Assembly (NCBI RefSeq): GCF_943734655.1 | Contig: NC_071355.1 | Span: forward strand, 71,633,449 to 71,697,448 | Length of the DNA: 64,000 bases | Direction of reading: 5' to 3' | From: Sabethes cyaneus | Lineage: Eukaryota > Arthropoda > Insecta > Diptera > Culicidae | In this document: piece after piece, positions 12,211 to 25,000 of the stretch | Layout of the letters: every line of letters starts with the position of its first letter | How positions within the stretch are numbered: the stretch's first letter is position 1 | The notes under the pieces: generated by a model | Databases searched by the model: none | Told to the model about the DNA's origin: nothing | Seen by the model: only the letters and a program-made list of their open reading frames with translations | Translations under genes and position numbers: made by a program

Positions 12211-13019
12211 TCGATGGCTTGTCGCGATATCATATGGTCGGTGTTAAATCAGACCGGAACAAGTCGCCAAATTTTAAAAAAAGGGGTAATGATAGCAAAC
12301 GATCAAGAATTTTCTAAGCAACATTTTACTCTAATCAAACTACATAAATGTTGCAAACAGCCAGATGTCTTTATTCAATTAAATAAAATCCAATACGACC
12401 ATTAAAAAAACTGTTTCAGTTTACGGCTATGACTCTTTTATGTACAATATCTTTGAGCTATATTATGCAATATAAGAACTGAAAGAACTAATACAAAGAT
12501 TAAACATCTTCGCAAACATTGGCCAATGGAATGTATCCGTAGTTTTCTGAATTCTGAACAGACATTTATATTTTCCGGATCGTAAGATTCGGGTTCAACT
12601 AGTAAACAAATATTTCATAATAATTATTATTAATATCGATAATTGAATTATCACCTTTGTTATACGCACGATCAATACAAACAGCGATGAGTCATTAAAC
12701 TCATCCAACGGAATCATTATCAATTAACAAAGAATATTCTTTGGAACTTTTGAACATTTTACTTTAAAGCATTTCCAGTTCAATTAGCTACACGATTTGA
12801 CTCGACTATTTTTTATCGGAACGAAATTTTGCTGACGCAAGGATTCATTTTCTATTCAGTATACTTATTTTTTATTCGTCAAGATTAACTTTGCAAAAAG
12901 GCTTATTTAAAAGTAAGATTTTTTTCAAAACTCGTCTTTTGAAAATTACTTTTTTCATCAAAAAGACGTCGATGCAAAGTTGTAGGAAATTAAGAGTATT
13001 TTCAGGAAAATCGAAATCG
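12211..13019. other. AT-rich spacer, nothing recognised
   Basis: No gene or known element is visible between the minisatellite and the purine-rich tract. A 63-codon frame starting at 12214 begins in the array tail and shows no domain. Confidence 0.5.
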
Positions 13020-13960
13020 AGATCGTGAGCGAATGCGATGGAAAACGAGACATAAAAAGAGAAAAAAAGTAGAGAAGAAGAAAATGGGTGAGAAATGGGA
13101 AAACCAGGCAAAAAGAGGACGGGGCAGAAAAAGAAGGAGAGCGGAAGAGAAAAGTAGAAAAAATATAAGATTATATGATAAAGAAAATGAGGACAAATTG
13201 GGCAGAAGAGGAGACCAACTGAACAAAAATGAAAACGGGATGAAACGGGGTAGATAAGCAGAACGTGACAGAATAGGAGGATAATCTGGACAACAAACGA
13301 GACAGAAAACAAAAAACGAGACAAAAAAATGAAAAACGACAGAAAAATCCAGACTGAAAAGTATGGAAACGGGACAGGAAGAAAAGAGAGAGAGAGAGTA
13401 AACAGTGGGCAAGAAAAAAATAAAAACAAAAGCAAAAGAGGGAAAATGAAACAAATAGAAGGAAGGCAGGACAGAAAAAGAAAGAACATGACAGAAAAGG
13501 TGGCTTAACGTTAAAGATAAAGAGGCGATAAGATAACAAGGGAAAACGGAACAGAAAACCCGAGAAACCAAAAGGGAAAGGAGAATAGCAAAAGAGGAAA
13601 AGAAACCCGATAAAGGAAACTAGGAAAACGGGAAAAAGAGGTGAAAGAGAAGAAAAGAAAGGTTTTACCTGTACCGAAGAAAAAGGTAAAACAGGAGAAA
13701 AGGACGAAAAACCGGAAGATAAAAAAGCAAAATTAGAGAGTAAATAGAAAAATGGAATAAACTTGACAGAATAGAAAAAAATGGGGCATCTTTAAGAAGA
13801 AAACGGAATAGACAAAGTTGCAAACGAGAAAAAAGGAGAAAAAATTAGTTGAAAAAAATGCTGGAAACGAAAGGAGGGAGAGGGAGTAAAAAGACAGAAA
13901 GCGGAATAGCAAATTACATAAAATGAGTGAAAACAAGAGGAAAGAGCAGAATTTTTTACC
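13020..13960. repeat. ~0.9-kb purine-rich (A/G) tract
   Basis: The + strand is strongly purine-biased, with loosely iterated units such as GGGACAGAAAA and GAGACAAAAAA and an (AG)n core at about 13384-13400. The opposite strand therefore gives long Phe/Leu/Ser frames that mimic membrane proteins. The bias and loose periodicity suggest an old simple-sequence expansion. Such polypurine DNA can form triplex or R-loop structures, but that is inference. Confidence 0.8.
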
Positions 13961-15878
13961 TAATCGGCCGATATTTTTGTGATAAGTAATAATATATTCG
14001 TCAATCGCCATCCTACGCTAACTCAATTTCCCGGCCCAAAACATTCTTCTGAAAGTTTAAGTACTCCACCTCGTTAATTTTAGCTATTGTAGAACAATAA
14101 CAAAAACTGATTTGTGTCCGCTTCGGCCACCGTATTTTATTTGTCCGCACGGGTCCGGCCACCGTGTTTTATTTGTCGTTCAAATTCGGTGCCTTCTGGA
14201 GCTTGAAAGACGTGAAGGCAGGCACATGCTTCATCGTTTTTTACTCAAATTAGCTAATAACATCCGCCTTCTTCGCCGCATAGCGAATCGAAAGTTTTGG
14301 CCAACGCAATACTCTCCTAGCCTTGCCCAGGTGAGCTGTTGGGTCTGGTTCCTCTTGAATAACTTTACCACTCGGGACACCGTCGAATGATGAAATTCCA
14401 GGTGTTTCGCGATCTACCTGTGAAATGCAGTCGAAGTTTCCACGAAGGAGCACATGATTTTTTTTGCGGATCTGCTCTTGTAACAAAAGTCTTGTTCCAA
14501 TGCCATCTCGATAACCTCTCAACGTATTATCAAATTTTGCCAACGTAATCATTATACTCCTAGCTAGTTTCAGTCAAAGTTTCAGAATTTTTATTCAGTA
14601 AAACGTGTCAAATTAGTCAATCTATCACATTTTTCATAGTTTTATAGGCTTTATAGCTGCATACATTCTATTGAAATAAGTATCTCCTTCAGCTAAATGA
14701 ACGCAGCGATGGTGTAGGGCGTTTAAATATAACATTGTATTGTTACTCAATGTTTACCGAGTTAGTTTATTCAACCTGGATGATAACCAAATGAACAGAT
14801 TGGGTCCCTTCGGTCCCTATTTCATATTTATTAGCACTTCGTGTGTAACCAAGTGGCTATTTCGATGAAAAAGCCCTTAATGTAAGTTACTAAAATACGT
14901 TCGTCTTACTACAACGTTTTACCCTCATTCCTTTATACTCTACTACTTAAAGCCAATCACACAGACAATTACAATTGTGATAATCACGATTGAAAATAAA
15001 TCAGTATTTTATGGACATTTGCCCAATAATCAGGATTACTCATGTGAAACTTATTTTAGAACCGTCGTCTGCTAGAGTAGAGTGTACCATCAATGAAAAA
15101 TCGTTTCAGCTTTTTATTCCGCTGTGACGTGACGCGATAAGTTATCTGTTGATAAGGAAAACCGAACGTCCCGGGACGGCCCGTAACTCGGTTCGATTAT
15201 AGGCGACTTTCGATTGGTAAAGAAAATCGGCTACACGCGAACTAAAAAGTGATCTTGAAATTCCAAACACTTGCGTAGTGTTTCGTGTGAGACAACCTAT
15301 CACCAAAAGACTATTATTTTGTTTACATTTTCCTCTACGTTACTTTTACGTTACGTTTATAGCTCTTGTTTTGATAGAACCATCGACCTTCATTGATCGA
15401 GCAATTTTTAGCACGACCATTCAACGCTTGGTTGAAGCAGAATTTGTACATCCGGAATATAGTAAAGGAAAAAACAGCAAAAACCCTAATCATGCCTGAA
15501 GCTTAGTCATGTAGGTACTAATTGTCTTTCGTCTATAATTGTTCCACTGAGTTCACCATACACACTGTATCGAAATTAAGCTATTCACTCCGGTAGATAA
15601 GATATCTACATGGGTCCAGAAAGATATTTGTCTCCGTATGACGAAGCGTTCCTGTCAAGGGCGCGACAGTTTCAGCCGGCGAGCGACGCGGAACGCATCG
15701 ATTCAAGAGCGCACTGCACAGCCGAAACCTTATCATTCCCGCGACGAAAGTCGAGATGTGATGAAGTGCCTGTTCGAGTAAAACAAAAAAAAAACAAAAT
15801 TATTTCAGCCAACCACAGCTGCCGAAAAGTATCTCGATTTTGTTTCACAGTGTCTCGCGAGTGCCATAAAAGAACGCT
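13961..15878. other. Upstream region of the ABC transporter gene
   Basis: A 21-bp motif around GGCCACCGTRTTTTATTTGTC occurs twice at 14125-14180. A 100-codon reverse frame lies at 14250-14552. Its residue use is fairly protein-like (it contains GYRDGIGTRLLLQEQIRKK), but I do not recognise it and it has no splice or start support. From about 15100 the DNA becomes CpG-richer and probably holds the promoter and 5' UTR of the downstream gene. Frames at 15278-15499 and 15610-15945 are not supported as genes; the second overlaps exon 1 in another frame. Confidence 0.5.
15131..15156. promoter_or_regulatory. Cluster of three GATA motifs
   Basis: Three GATA motifs sit within 21 bp: GATAAG at 15136-15141, AGATAA on the other strand at 15142-15147, and GATAAG at 15151-15156. 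They follow a TGACGTGACG sequence. The cluster is about 720 bp upstream of the ATG of the ABC transporter. Insect GATA factors drive gut and fat-body genes, which would suit an exporter, but function is only inferred. Confidence 0.35.
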
Positions 15879-16063
15879 ATGGAGGCGATTCGAAGAAAGC
15901 TTCCGCCCAATCCCCGTGAAAGTGCCAATTGTCTGTCCGTATTAACGTTCTGGTGGACGATAAAATTGTTTAAGAAAGGCTATACCAAAGTGCTCGAACT
16001 GCAGGATTTATTTCGCCCACTAGAAGTGGATAAATCGGATGCTCTGGGAGACCGGCTAGAACA
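15879..16063 (+). CDS. ABCC4: ABCC4-like exon 1
   Basis: The ATG at 15879 opens the N-terminus. The motifs FWWTIKLFKKGYTK and LEVDKSDALGDRLE match the ABCC4 N-terminal region that precedes the first membrane domain. The exon ends phase 2 at a consensus GTAAGT (16064). Joining CA to the G of exon 2 gives Gln, then EWFAQQ. The start was chosen because the ATG lies in frame with the family-conserved LTFWW region; upstream ATGs lie in other frames. Confidence 0.88.
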
Positions 16064-19000
16064 GTAAGTACACCGCCCACTCGAACCGAGTTAGTTTATT
16101 GGTATATGTTGGTACGCATTGGAATTAATAAGTTTAAATTGATACTAGGCCATTGCGAGTACGTGTATGGCCAATTGATTACACTCCGGTGATGATAACG
16201 AAAATGGTTTCCTTTATATGGTTTGACGTTGCACTAATTTGTCGCATCGCATAGTTATCTTAGGATAAGGCCACGGAGTAAAAGTGACCTACGATGCGAC
16301 TCGATTTTTATTACTGTAATTGAATACGCAGTGCTACGTCAAGAAGATAGTTGTACGTTGGACACAGCAATAAAATTGGTATCGTATCTCAGACCGATTT
16401 CTAGTCTGACGTAGGCTTCTTGAGCTAGCCTTTATTAGTGATAATAGTTGCGTGCAATTGTCTACCAGATGGCCTAGAGGTACGAGTTGGACTAACGATC
16501 CATTCGTCTTAGGTTTCGAATCTCGACTGGGAGAGGCTGTTAGAGTCAATAGGATCGGAGCTCTAGCCCCGCAATTGCCCTGTACTCTGACAGCTGACTG
16601 CGAAGTCTGTCGAATATAAACAGAAGGCCAAGTTTCGAAAACGGAATGTAGCAGCTAGGCTTTGTTTTTTTTGTAATTCACCTTATAATCTATATTACAG
16701 ATGCTTGATTACTGTTTTAAAACGAGCTTCCAAAGCTTCCTTAAAATTTGACAGTAGTTTTGACAAAGTTTTGTGACATTCTTCTGCAAGAAGGTTTATC
16801 CTGACAATGCTACCATAAAACTGTGCAAAATGTATAATCTTGCTATCTAACATTTTGAACTGTCCTTCATCTGAACATTCAGTAAAGTCACAAAACAACG
16901 AAGTGCTACACAGTGTCACAAGTATGAATTTCAACCAAACAAAATTTACTTTGATTGTAGTTTTTAGAGCGTTTTTGTAGAATACGAAACCTGAAATTAA
17001 ATAAAATAGAAAACTTTCCAATTAAATTATACTAGTTATATTTATTTGTGACAGATATGTTTCAAACCGACACTGATGAAGCCTGCAAGTCGTAGGTGAA
17101 ATACATTGAACTTTTTTTTTTGCTTATACTAAAAGCAAAGCGTTTATGGCTTTTCCGAAAAAAACTTAGGTACTAAAAATAAAATTGAATTATTACACAG
17201 AGCAGGGATTTACAAAATTGCTTGTAGCCATTGTGAAAAAGTTTACATTGGACAAACTAAAAGGAACTTGGGTATTCGTTTTAAAGAACACACGGCTGAA
17301 GTTACCAAGGCTAACAAAGACGCAGGAAAACGGATACCTACCTTTTCATTTTAGGTCCAAAGTTGCGGAGCATATATTCGAGAATATCCACCCACTAACC
17401 CCTGAAAACATCCATCTTCTCCGCCCAATCAATGCACCGTGGAAGTTGGAAGAAGTTGCTGAGAGTCTGGAAATATATAAACAAGAATCTTCCTCGCTTC
17501 TTAACAATAACGGAGGACACAATTTTACATGGCTCTTCAAGTTCATTCCGAATCTAGCATGCCACGGATGCTAGATGTGGTAGTTTTCAGCTTTAAAAAC
17601 GGTTGCCTTCATGGTAACTTTTCTCCGTTATTTCACAGTGTTCCATCCTAAGTTGTACATGGTGGGATTCAGCATAAATTGATTCACAAAAAACAAGTGA
17701 GATTAGCTGCTCATAGCTGCTCTCCCCCGAGATACACCCACTTAAAGATTACATGTACAAATTAAAAAACCATTGATAACTTCTAGAGGGAAACAGATAG
17801 AGCTCTACTATCTTCGACGAAAACGTGTAATTTAATGTGATTAATAATTTCTTAGAACAGTTGAAAAGCATACGAACCGTTATTAAAGAGCTAGATCGAA
17901 AAAAACTGTTTTTAAGGGTGTCCCTAAGAGTTTACTTACTTACTTATGTGTCCATGTCCGCCGGTCCGGCAGAACAAAGGGATGAAATCAGAGATCTCCA
18001 CTGCTGACGGTTACCCGCCATGGCTTTTACCTGTCACCAGGACAGGTTCTCGTCTGCAGCCCGGATGTCGTTGGCTAAGCTCCGTCGCCATGAGCCTCTG
18101 GGTCTGCCTCTTCTATGCTGTCCTTGTGGATTCCAGTCGAGTGCTTCTCTGCAAACCTCGTTCGCTCCTTTCCTCAAGGTGTGTCCGATCCACTTCCACC
18201 TACGTTCACGAATTTCTGTGACTATCGGCCGTTGATGACACCGACAATGGAGTTCCTCATTGGATATCCAGTTATCAGGCCACCAGGCACGAATGATGTA
18301 TCACAGGCACCGGTTAATGAATACCTGCAGTTTTTGCGTTGTCTCCGCTGAGACGCACCACGTTTCGCAGGCATACAGCAGTACGGATTTGACGTTTGAA
18401 TTAAAGATTCGGGGTTTCGTACGTAGAGTGATCTGGTTTGAGCGTTAAATGTTTCGTAGACCTGCAAAGGCACCCCTGGCCTTCCTGATCCGTGTGGCTA
18501 TATCAGCCTTGGTACCACCATCGGGCGTTGTTAGGCTACCAAGATATTGAAAGGCGTCTACCTGCTCAACTTGTTGTCCCGCTGAAGTCCCTGTGAAGTT
18601 GGTGGAATTGTCAGTGTTCACTACCATAGACTTAGTTTTCGCGAGCAAGACAACGTCGTCGGCTAGGTCGAAGTTATTTAGCTGCTCCATCGTTAGAGGA
18701 TTCCAACTCCAAGGCAATCTTCGATTTGGTCTACTGTCAATTGCTCCAACAAATATCTCATCCATAACGATGAGAAACAGAAGCGGTGATAAAATGCAGC
18801 CCTGTCTCACGCCAGCAGTAACCCTAATGGGGTCGGACAAGACGCCGTCGTGCAAAACCTTGCACGAGAACGCTTCGTCCTGAGCCTCGATGAGATGGAC
18901 TAGCTTATCTGGAACTCCTCTATGCCTAAGTGCGCCCCAGATGTTTTCGTGATTGTGTCGGTCGAACGCCTTTTCGAAGTCAACGAACACCAGCAGACGA

Positions 19001-22000
19001 GAGTCCTGGAATTCGTTGATCTGCTCCAATATAATGCGGAGCGTTGTGATATGGTCTACACATGATCGGCCAGCATGGAATCCAGCTTGCTGCCGCCGGA
19101 GAGTAGCGTCGATCTTCTCCTGGATCCGGTTGAGGATTACCTTACAGAGTACTTTGAGAGTAATACAGAGCAACGTGATGCCACGCCAGTTACCGCATTC
19201 CGTTAGGTCTCCTTTCTTAGGGACTTTGACCAATATGTCCTGCATCCAATCCACTGGAAAAGTTGCGGTTTCCCAAATATTGCTGAAAAGCTGATGCATC
19301 ATCTGGGCTGACAAAGATGGGTCAGCTTTGAGCATTTCGGCTGAAATACGATCTATCCCTGGCGCTCTATTGGATTTTATACTCTTGATGGCTGTTACAA
19401 TTTCATCCAGCGATGGTGCCTCCGAGTTCACGCGATTTATTCGACGAACTGTAGGCGTCGTACGCTGTTGGTTTTGTTGGTCTCTGACATTTGAAACTCG
19501 GAAGAGTTGTTCAAAATGTTCAGTCCATCGCTTAAGCTGTTCGCTTAAGGTTAGTCAATAGCTGACCAGCTCTGTCCTTTAGCGGCATCTTTGTATTCAT
19601 CCTGGCACCACTAAGGCGGCGAGAAATATCGTACAACAAACGGATATCACCATTGGCGGCGGCGGTTTCTCCTTGTTCGGCTAGGGAGTTAGTCCAGGCT
19701 CTCTTGTCCCGCCTACAAGCACGTTTAACAACCCTCTCCAATTCGGCGTATCGTTGACGGGCAGCAGTCTTAGCCGATCTGGTCCGCGCTCGCTCAATGC
19801 CGGCTTTCGCCTCTCTTCGCTCGTCGATCTTCCTCCAAGTTTCATCCGAAATCCACTCCCTCCGCCCGCTGCGCGCTTTGCCGAGGGTTTCATCACTGGT
19901 CGTGATGAAGGCGTTCTTGATGCCGGTCCATTGCTCTTCGACGGTTCCACCAGGTGGCAACTCCGAGGCTCGAGATTCAAGTTGTTCAACAAAGGCCCGT
20001 TTCACCTCAGGATTCTCCAATCGGCGGACGTCGTAGCGGCACCCAACTTTCTCCTCCCGTCGTTGGACACGTGCGACGCGCAGACGTATCTCAGCGATAA
20101 CAAGATGATGGTCGGATGCAATGTCAGCGCTGCGTTTGTTGCGTACATCAAGAAGGCTTCTTCTCCATTTCCGGCTGGTGCAGATGTGGTCGATTTGGTT
20201 TTCTGTTCGGCCGTCGCGGGAAACCCACGTGACTTTATGTACTGGTCTATGGGGGAAGAGCGATCCACCAATGACCATGTCGTTATTACCACAGAATTCT
20301 GTAAACAGCTCCCCGTTTTCGCTCATCTCTCCTAGGCCATGGCGTCCCATGACGCGTTCAAGGTCCGCGTTGTTTGAGCCAATCTTCGCGTTGAAGTCGC
20401 CCATGTGAATTTGGATGTCCCCCTTCGGGATTTTCTCAACCACGCTGTTCAGCTGGCTGTAAAAACTCTCTTTCTCCTGCAGGTCGGCAGCATCTGTTGG
20501 CGCATAGCACTGGATTGTCGTAAGGTTCCTAACCCGTGTTCTGAATCTGGCAACGATTATTCGCTCATTTATTGGTTCCCACTTCATCAGGGCCGCATGT
20601 GCCCCTGGGTTCAGTAGGAATCCAACTCCTCTTTCTCGAGTAGCATTTTCACCTCGTATGCCAGAGTAGAGCAAGACTTGCCCGGATGTGTTCGCCAGTA
20701 CCCGGCCAGCGGACCTCGCTCAGCCCCAGAATTTCAAGCTTCAGGGAAGCTCCCTTGCAAGTTGAGCCAGCTTGCCCTGCTGGGCAAGGGTCAGTATATT
20801 CCATGTTCCGATTCGTGTCCGTGTTTTCATGCTAAAGGTCGTTGCCAATAATCCGGAGAGATTTCTTCTTTCATTTTCGGTAACTTTTTGCATGTTCTGG
20901 TACAGTAGGCTGTTAACCTAAGGTCCTTGTCCCGCTGATGGGGCTGCCATCTTAATGTGGGCGGGAGCCACTGTGCCCCCTTTCCTGTTAGCATACGACA
21001 ACCGAAGTTGCGTACCCCAGCTCAGAGGTTGGAATAGGAGTTAATGAACAGAGGTTATGGAATGCACATGTTCACCCTTTGCCAGCCTCACCACTAGAAA
21101 GTGCTTTTTGAATGAAGAAACTTTTCTGAAGCAACTATTATGCTATGTCTTAATGTTTCGATGCTATTACTTATGTCTCACTATTTCTGAATCGGTCTCA
21201 CTGTGCGCCGGTGCTGTGTGAGACATTTTGCTACGTACACACTCGCGCACACTCATCCTCACATCGTCTTCCTACACAGCTTATTCCCGAGGCAAAAAAC
21301 CTCGTGGGGAATCAGTTGCCCGAGAGGCTGGCGCCGCACTGGGCTACAAGTTTTGCAATACTTTTTCTTCTTCTCCATCTTCTCCCTCGATTCTACTCAC
21401 AGGCCCGAGCGCGAGCCCTCGCGTCTAATCGGCATCAGCAGATCGGGCTGCAACGGCGAACGACGAGCGACAACTGCAGCTGTTAGCTAAACACATACGC
21501 GCAAAAACTCATTGCAGGGCATGAAGCAATAAGTGTAGGAGTTTTAAAGAGATGCTTATGCAGGGTTGTTCGTTAGAATGAGTACGCGTGTGTGAGAAAA
21601 TTAGACCACACGAGTGCGGGAAAAGACAGTAAAAACGACGCAAATGGTAAATAAATGCAGAAAAGGTGATGGAGCGACTATAAAAAGATAAGAAAATAGC
21701 GATAACAAATACCAAAAAGGATTATAAATAAATACAAAAAAGACGCCATCAAAAGCTGTTGGTCCATGACAAAAAAATAACTACAAATCGCCGAAAAGAG
21801 ACAAAAAAAACTTTTTCCGATGATAAAAACACAAATGATAAAACTACAAATTTTTTTTCCGCAAAGCTTGGCATCACTGCTTGCGGTATTCTTTACGACC
21901 ATGGTTTTATTATCGTTTTAAACGACTCTTGGTAATCACTTCAAATAGATGATAATTTAAAATCGGTTTTAAGAGGACCTTTGGAATTATTCTTGAGAAC

Positions 22001-25000
22001 ATTGTTGAGTGTGAGCCTCCCGAGTTTTATAAAAATTTTATGGCCGTTTAATCATAGCTATAGTTCTACATCAAGCTCTTTGGTCGGATTTAAAGAGCGA
22101 GTTCTGAAAACCTCTTCAAGTGCATCTTAAAACTAAGTTTGTTACTTGGAGTTTGTTCTTCGCGGTTCCAATCTGCAGCTATTTCTGCCCTGGTCACTAA
22201 AGTACTTCATGAAAGTCTCATGAAGCCACTTTCAGTATGTATGACACATTGACCGATGATTTGTTCAACGTTACATTGCATTCTACGGCGACCACTCAAC
22301 CGAAAATGCTAGGTGTAAATCAAATTTGGTAAATTATCGCCTAATCCTGTGAACCCTTATATGTCATATCAGTTGGTCTCAAATTTGTCTTATCATGCGA
22401 CTTCCTATTTCATTCCCGGATATCAACTGTAATAATAGACAACTCTAACAGCGTAGCCGATAACAGAAATTGTTTAGTTCAAGTTAATGGCTTGAAGTTC
22501 TTTTGTTTCTTCTTTCATTTTTCTTCTAAACAAATCTGTAAAACCGACCAGAAGCTGCTGTATCATTATAGTCCAATTACGATGCAATAAATAACCACAT
22601 TTTTATGCTTCAAAACGAAAACCTTGCTTGTTTTTGTTACTTCCTTGTTCCTATGAAAACATTTACCTACGGTTCGTTGCTCGTTATTGAAGATAATTCA
22701 GTAGGTTCACTTTGCTTAAATTCAACTTGTTTTATAAATTTTATATGTATGGACTGGGAAACGACAAATGCTTCAAGCACAGATCAGTATGATAAAAACC
22801 GCAGCAGCCACATCTAACGCATTTCCATTTTGATGATATAATTAAAAGTAAAAGGAAGCAACCACAAACCCTTTCCATCGTTTTAATTAGTAGGCAAATA
22901 AATTCTAATGTTATTCTTGTCAATCAAAAGCAGGTACATGCTAATAAGCACTTAACCGATAATAATGATATTACTGAAAATAGAATTTAGATGCGTTACT
23001 AGACTCGATAAAATATCGTTTTCAACATATTTTCATCCAATGCCACAATTGACGGTAATTAAATAGCGCGACTCCCGGAGCGTGTGGCACTGAGTGGTCA
23101 GGCCGTGACGGGCACCCCCAATCAATTGAAACATACAATTTTATTAACATTATACCGACCAGGCGAAGCGCGCGATGTGTTTGTGCTACGAACGATACGA
23201 CTATATCGTCAAACAATTCGTCAGATCTATTCAGTGGCTGTTCGCAATTCATTTAAATTGCACTCGTTTGATATACGACATCGCGACCAAAGCGTCGCAT
23301 GGAATAGGTGAGGGTGTAACAATTAATCAAGCAATTCTCAAGAGGTGTGCCAATCTTTATGTGACACGCGTACAAGCTTAGCGGTAGAATGTAAATGTAA
23401 TACAATCTATCTAGAGTTCATATTTTACAACCGTACAACAACGGTAATTGCATTTCGAGACCATTTATTTTAAAGCTTTGGTCAACGCCGGGAGAGCTTC
23501 CCATGCCAAGCAATGGGATCAACAGCAGTGTGACGGCATCGCGCTATCATATTTCATCGCAACGCAACACTCGACTCGACTCATCAGCCATAATATGCTT
23601 CATCATTGCACGAGGTTCTCTGGTTGGAAAAGAGATAACTATATTATCTGTTGGCAACGAGTTGTGTAACATTTTATTCTAAAGTTTGCCGCTAGCAAGA
23701 ACAACATCTGGCCGCTGTTCATTGAGACAAAGTGTAGACAAAAATGCGACTTATTACTGAACTAACTTATTAGTTAAGAATGAAAAGGCAGCCATGGGAT
23801 ACGACTTTGTACGTGATTAGTTCTGGTGTCAACACTAGTCAGAGGCAGTGATATTCAGAACATTTAAGATTAAATAGTTAAATCAGTTCTAAGTTCTAAA
23901 TCAGTCAGTTAAATACAGGGATACCTCGATATAAGACAACCTCGTTGTAAAGCAACCTCGATATAAGACAAATTCCTTTGACATAGCTGGTAACAACACC
24001 AGAACTAATTTTCCATTCCAAATTCAACGCCCTGAAGATATTCATTATTTCAAAATAATCCTAAGAATAGTTAAAAACTAACATCTCAAACAATAACAAA
24101 ATTGGCGAATGCAAATGCAATTTTTTTTTTTGAAAATATCTTGTTACGATATAAGACAACTTTTTGAAATAATAAATTGTTTTATATTATATACGCCGAC
24201 CAGACCCAGTAAACACCAACTCATATATCAATGTACGAAAATTATCGTTATTGACTTTCAATAAATTCAGAATCGTAAACATAACCTAATGAAAGGCACA
24301 CAATTTTATATTCTGTCGTATTTTACAATAGCAAGTGATTGACCTGCGATTTCCAGTACAGAATTGTAGGTATAGCATTATAAAACTAATCGCTTTGAGT
24401 CAGATTTTATCGCATACAAAGACTTATAAAGTTTAATTGTTAACGTATAGGGTGATGGATCCATATTTCGCCGCCTTTATCCAAAAAATTTACATGAAAC
24501 GAAACAGATCAAAGTTCTATAAGGTCAGATATTTGATAACATGAAAATATCATACTTCGGACATTTCTTTTACTGATTCAATCATCATATTTATACTAAA
24601 TTGTGTATTTTTCTCGTTATATTGAATATTTAAATGTGTATTCTGAGCCCAAATTTCGCCACTCAGTTGCCAAATTTCGCCACTTTAAAAAAACCTGCTT
24701 TAAATAGATTTTAATGTTAAGTTTTCAAATGAATTCTCTATATTTTTGATAAACCCAGTTGTTAAATAGATTTTGCTTCGTTTTCAAGTGATTGTTTATG
24801 AAACGTTTTTGAAAACCTATAAAAATAGCAATAAAACCACAAATAAACCAATGAAAAGCACCAAAATTGGAGAAATATTTTTACTTATTGAATAAAATTC
24901 ACTCGTAAAGTAACTTAATTTTTTCTGTCTCTGGTAAATATATGGTAAATAATATATCGAAATTCCGGTCAAATACCAATTGTAGCATATAGGCCATAGG

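Larger units (their letters stand above)
17930..21000 (-). mobile_element. RTE-clade LINE, copy 2 (near full length, distinct family)
   Basis: This reverse-strand element lies in ABCC4 intron 1. The 5' leader is at 20937-21000, and the endonuclease begins near 20835 with GTWNILTLAQ and GLSEVRW. The RT follows, then a C-terminal region containing WIGHTLRK and ALDWNPQG, which ends in a stop at about 17950. The 3' end is a short (TAAG)n run, the typical simple-repeat tail of RTE elements. The sequence differs clearly from copies 1, 3 and 4 but shares their 5' leader block. Frameshifts lie near 19500 and 18445. Confidence 0.85.

Noticed and set aside
12872..13571. Long reverse frames (up to 205 codons) rich in Phe, Leu and Ser that look like membrane proteins
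   Set aside because: They are the pyrimidine strand of the purine-rich tract. Three frames are open together and none has a motif.
15610..15945. 111-codon + ORF upstream of and overlapping ABCC4 exon 1
   Set aside because: No domain; it lies in another frame and probably reads the 5' UTR.
16465..16540. Possible tRNA gene from box A and box B matches
   Set aside because: The cloverleaf does not close, and the downstream body and T-rich tail identify a tRNA-derived SINE.
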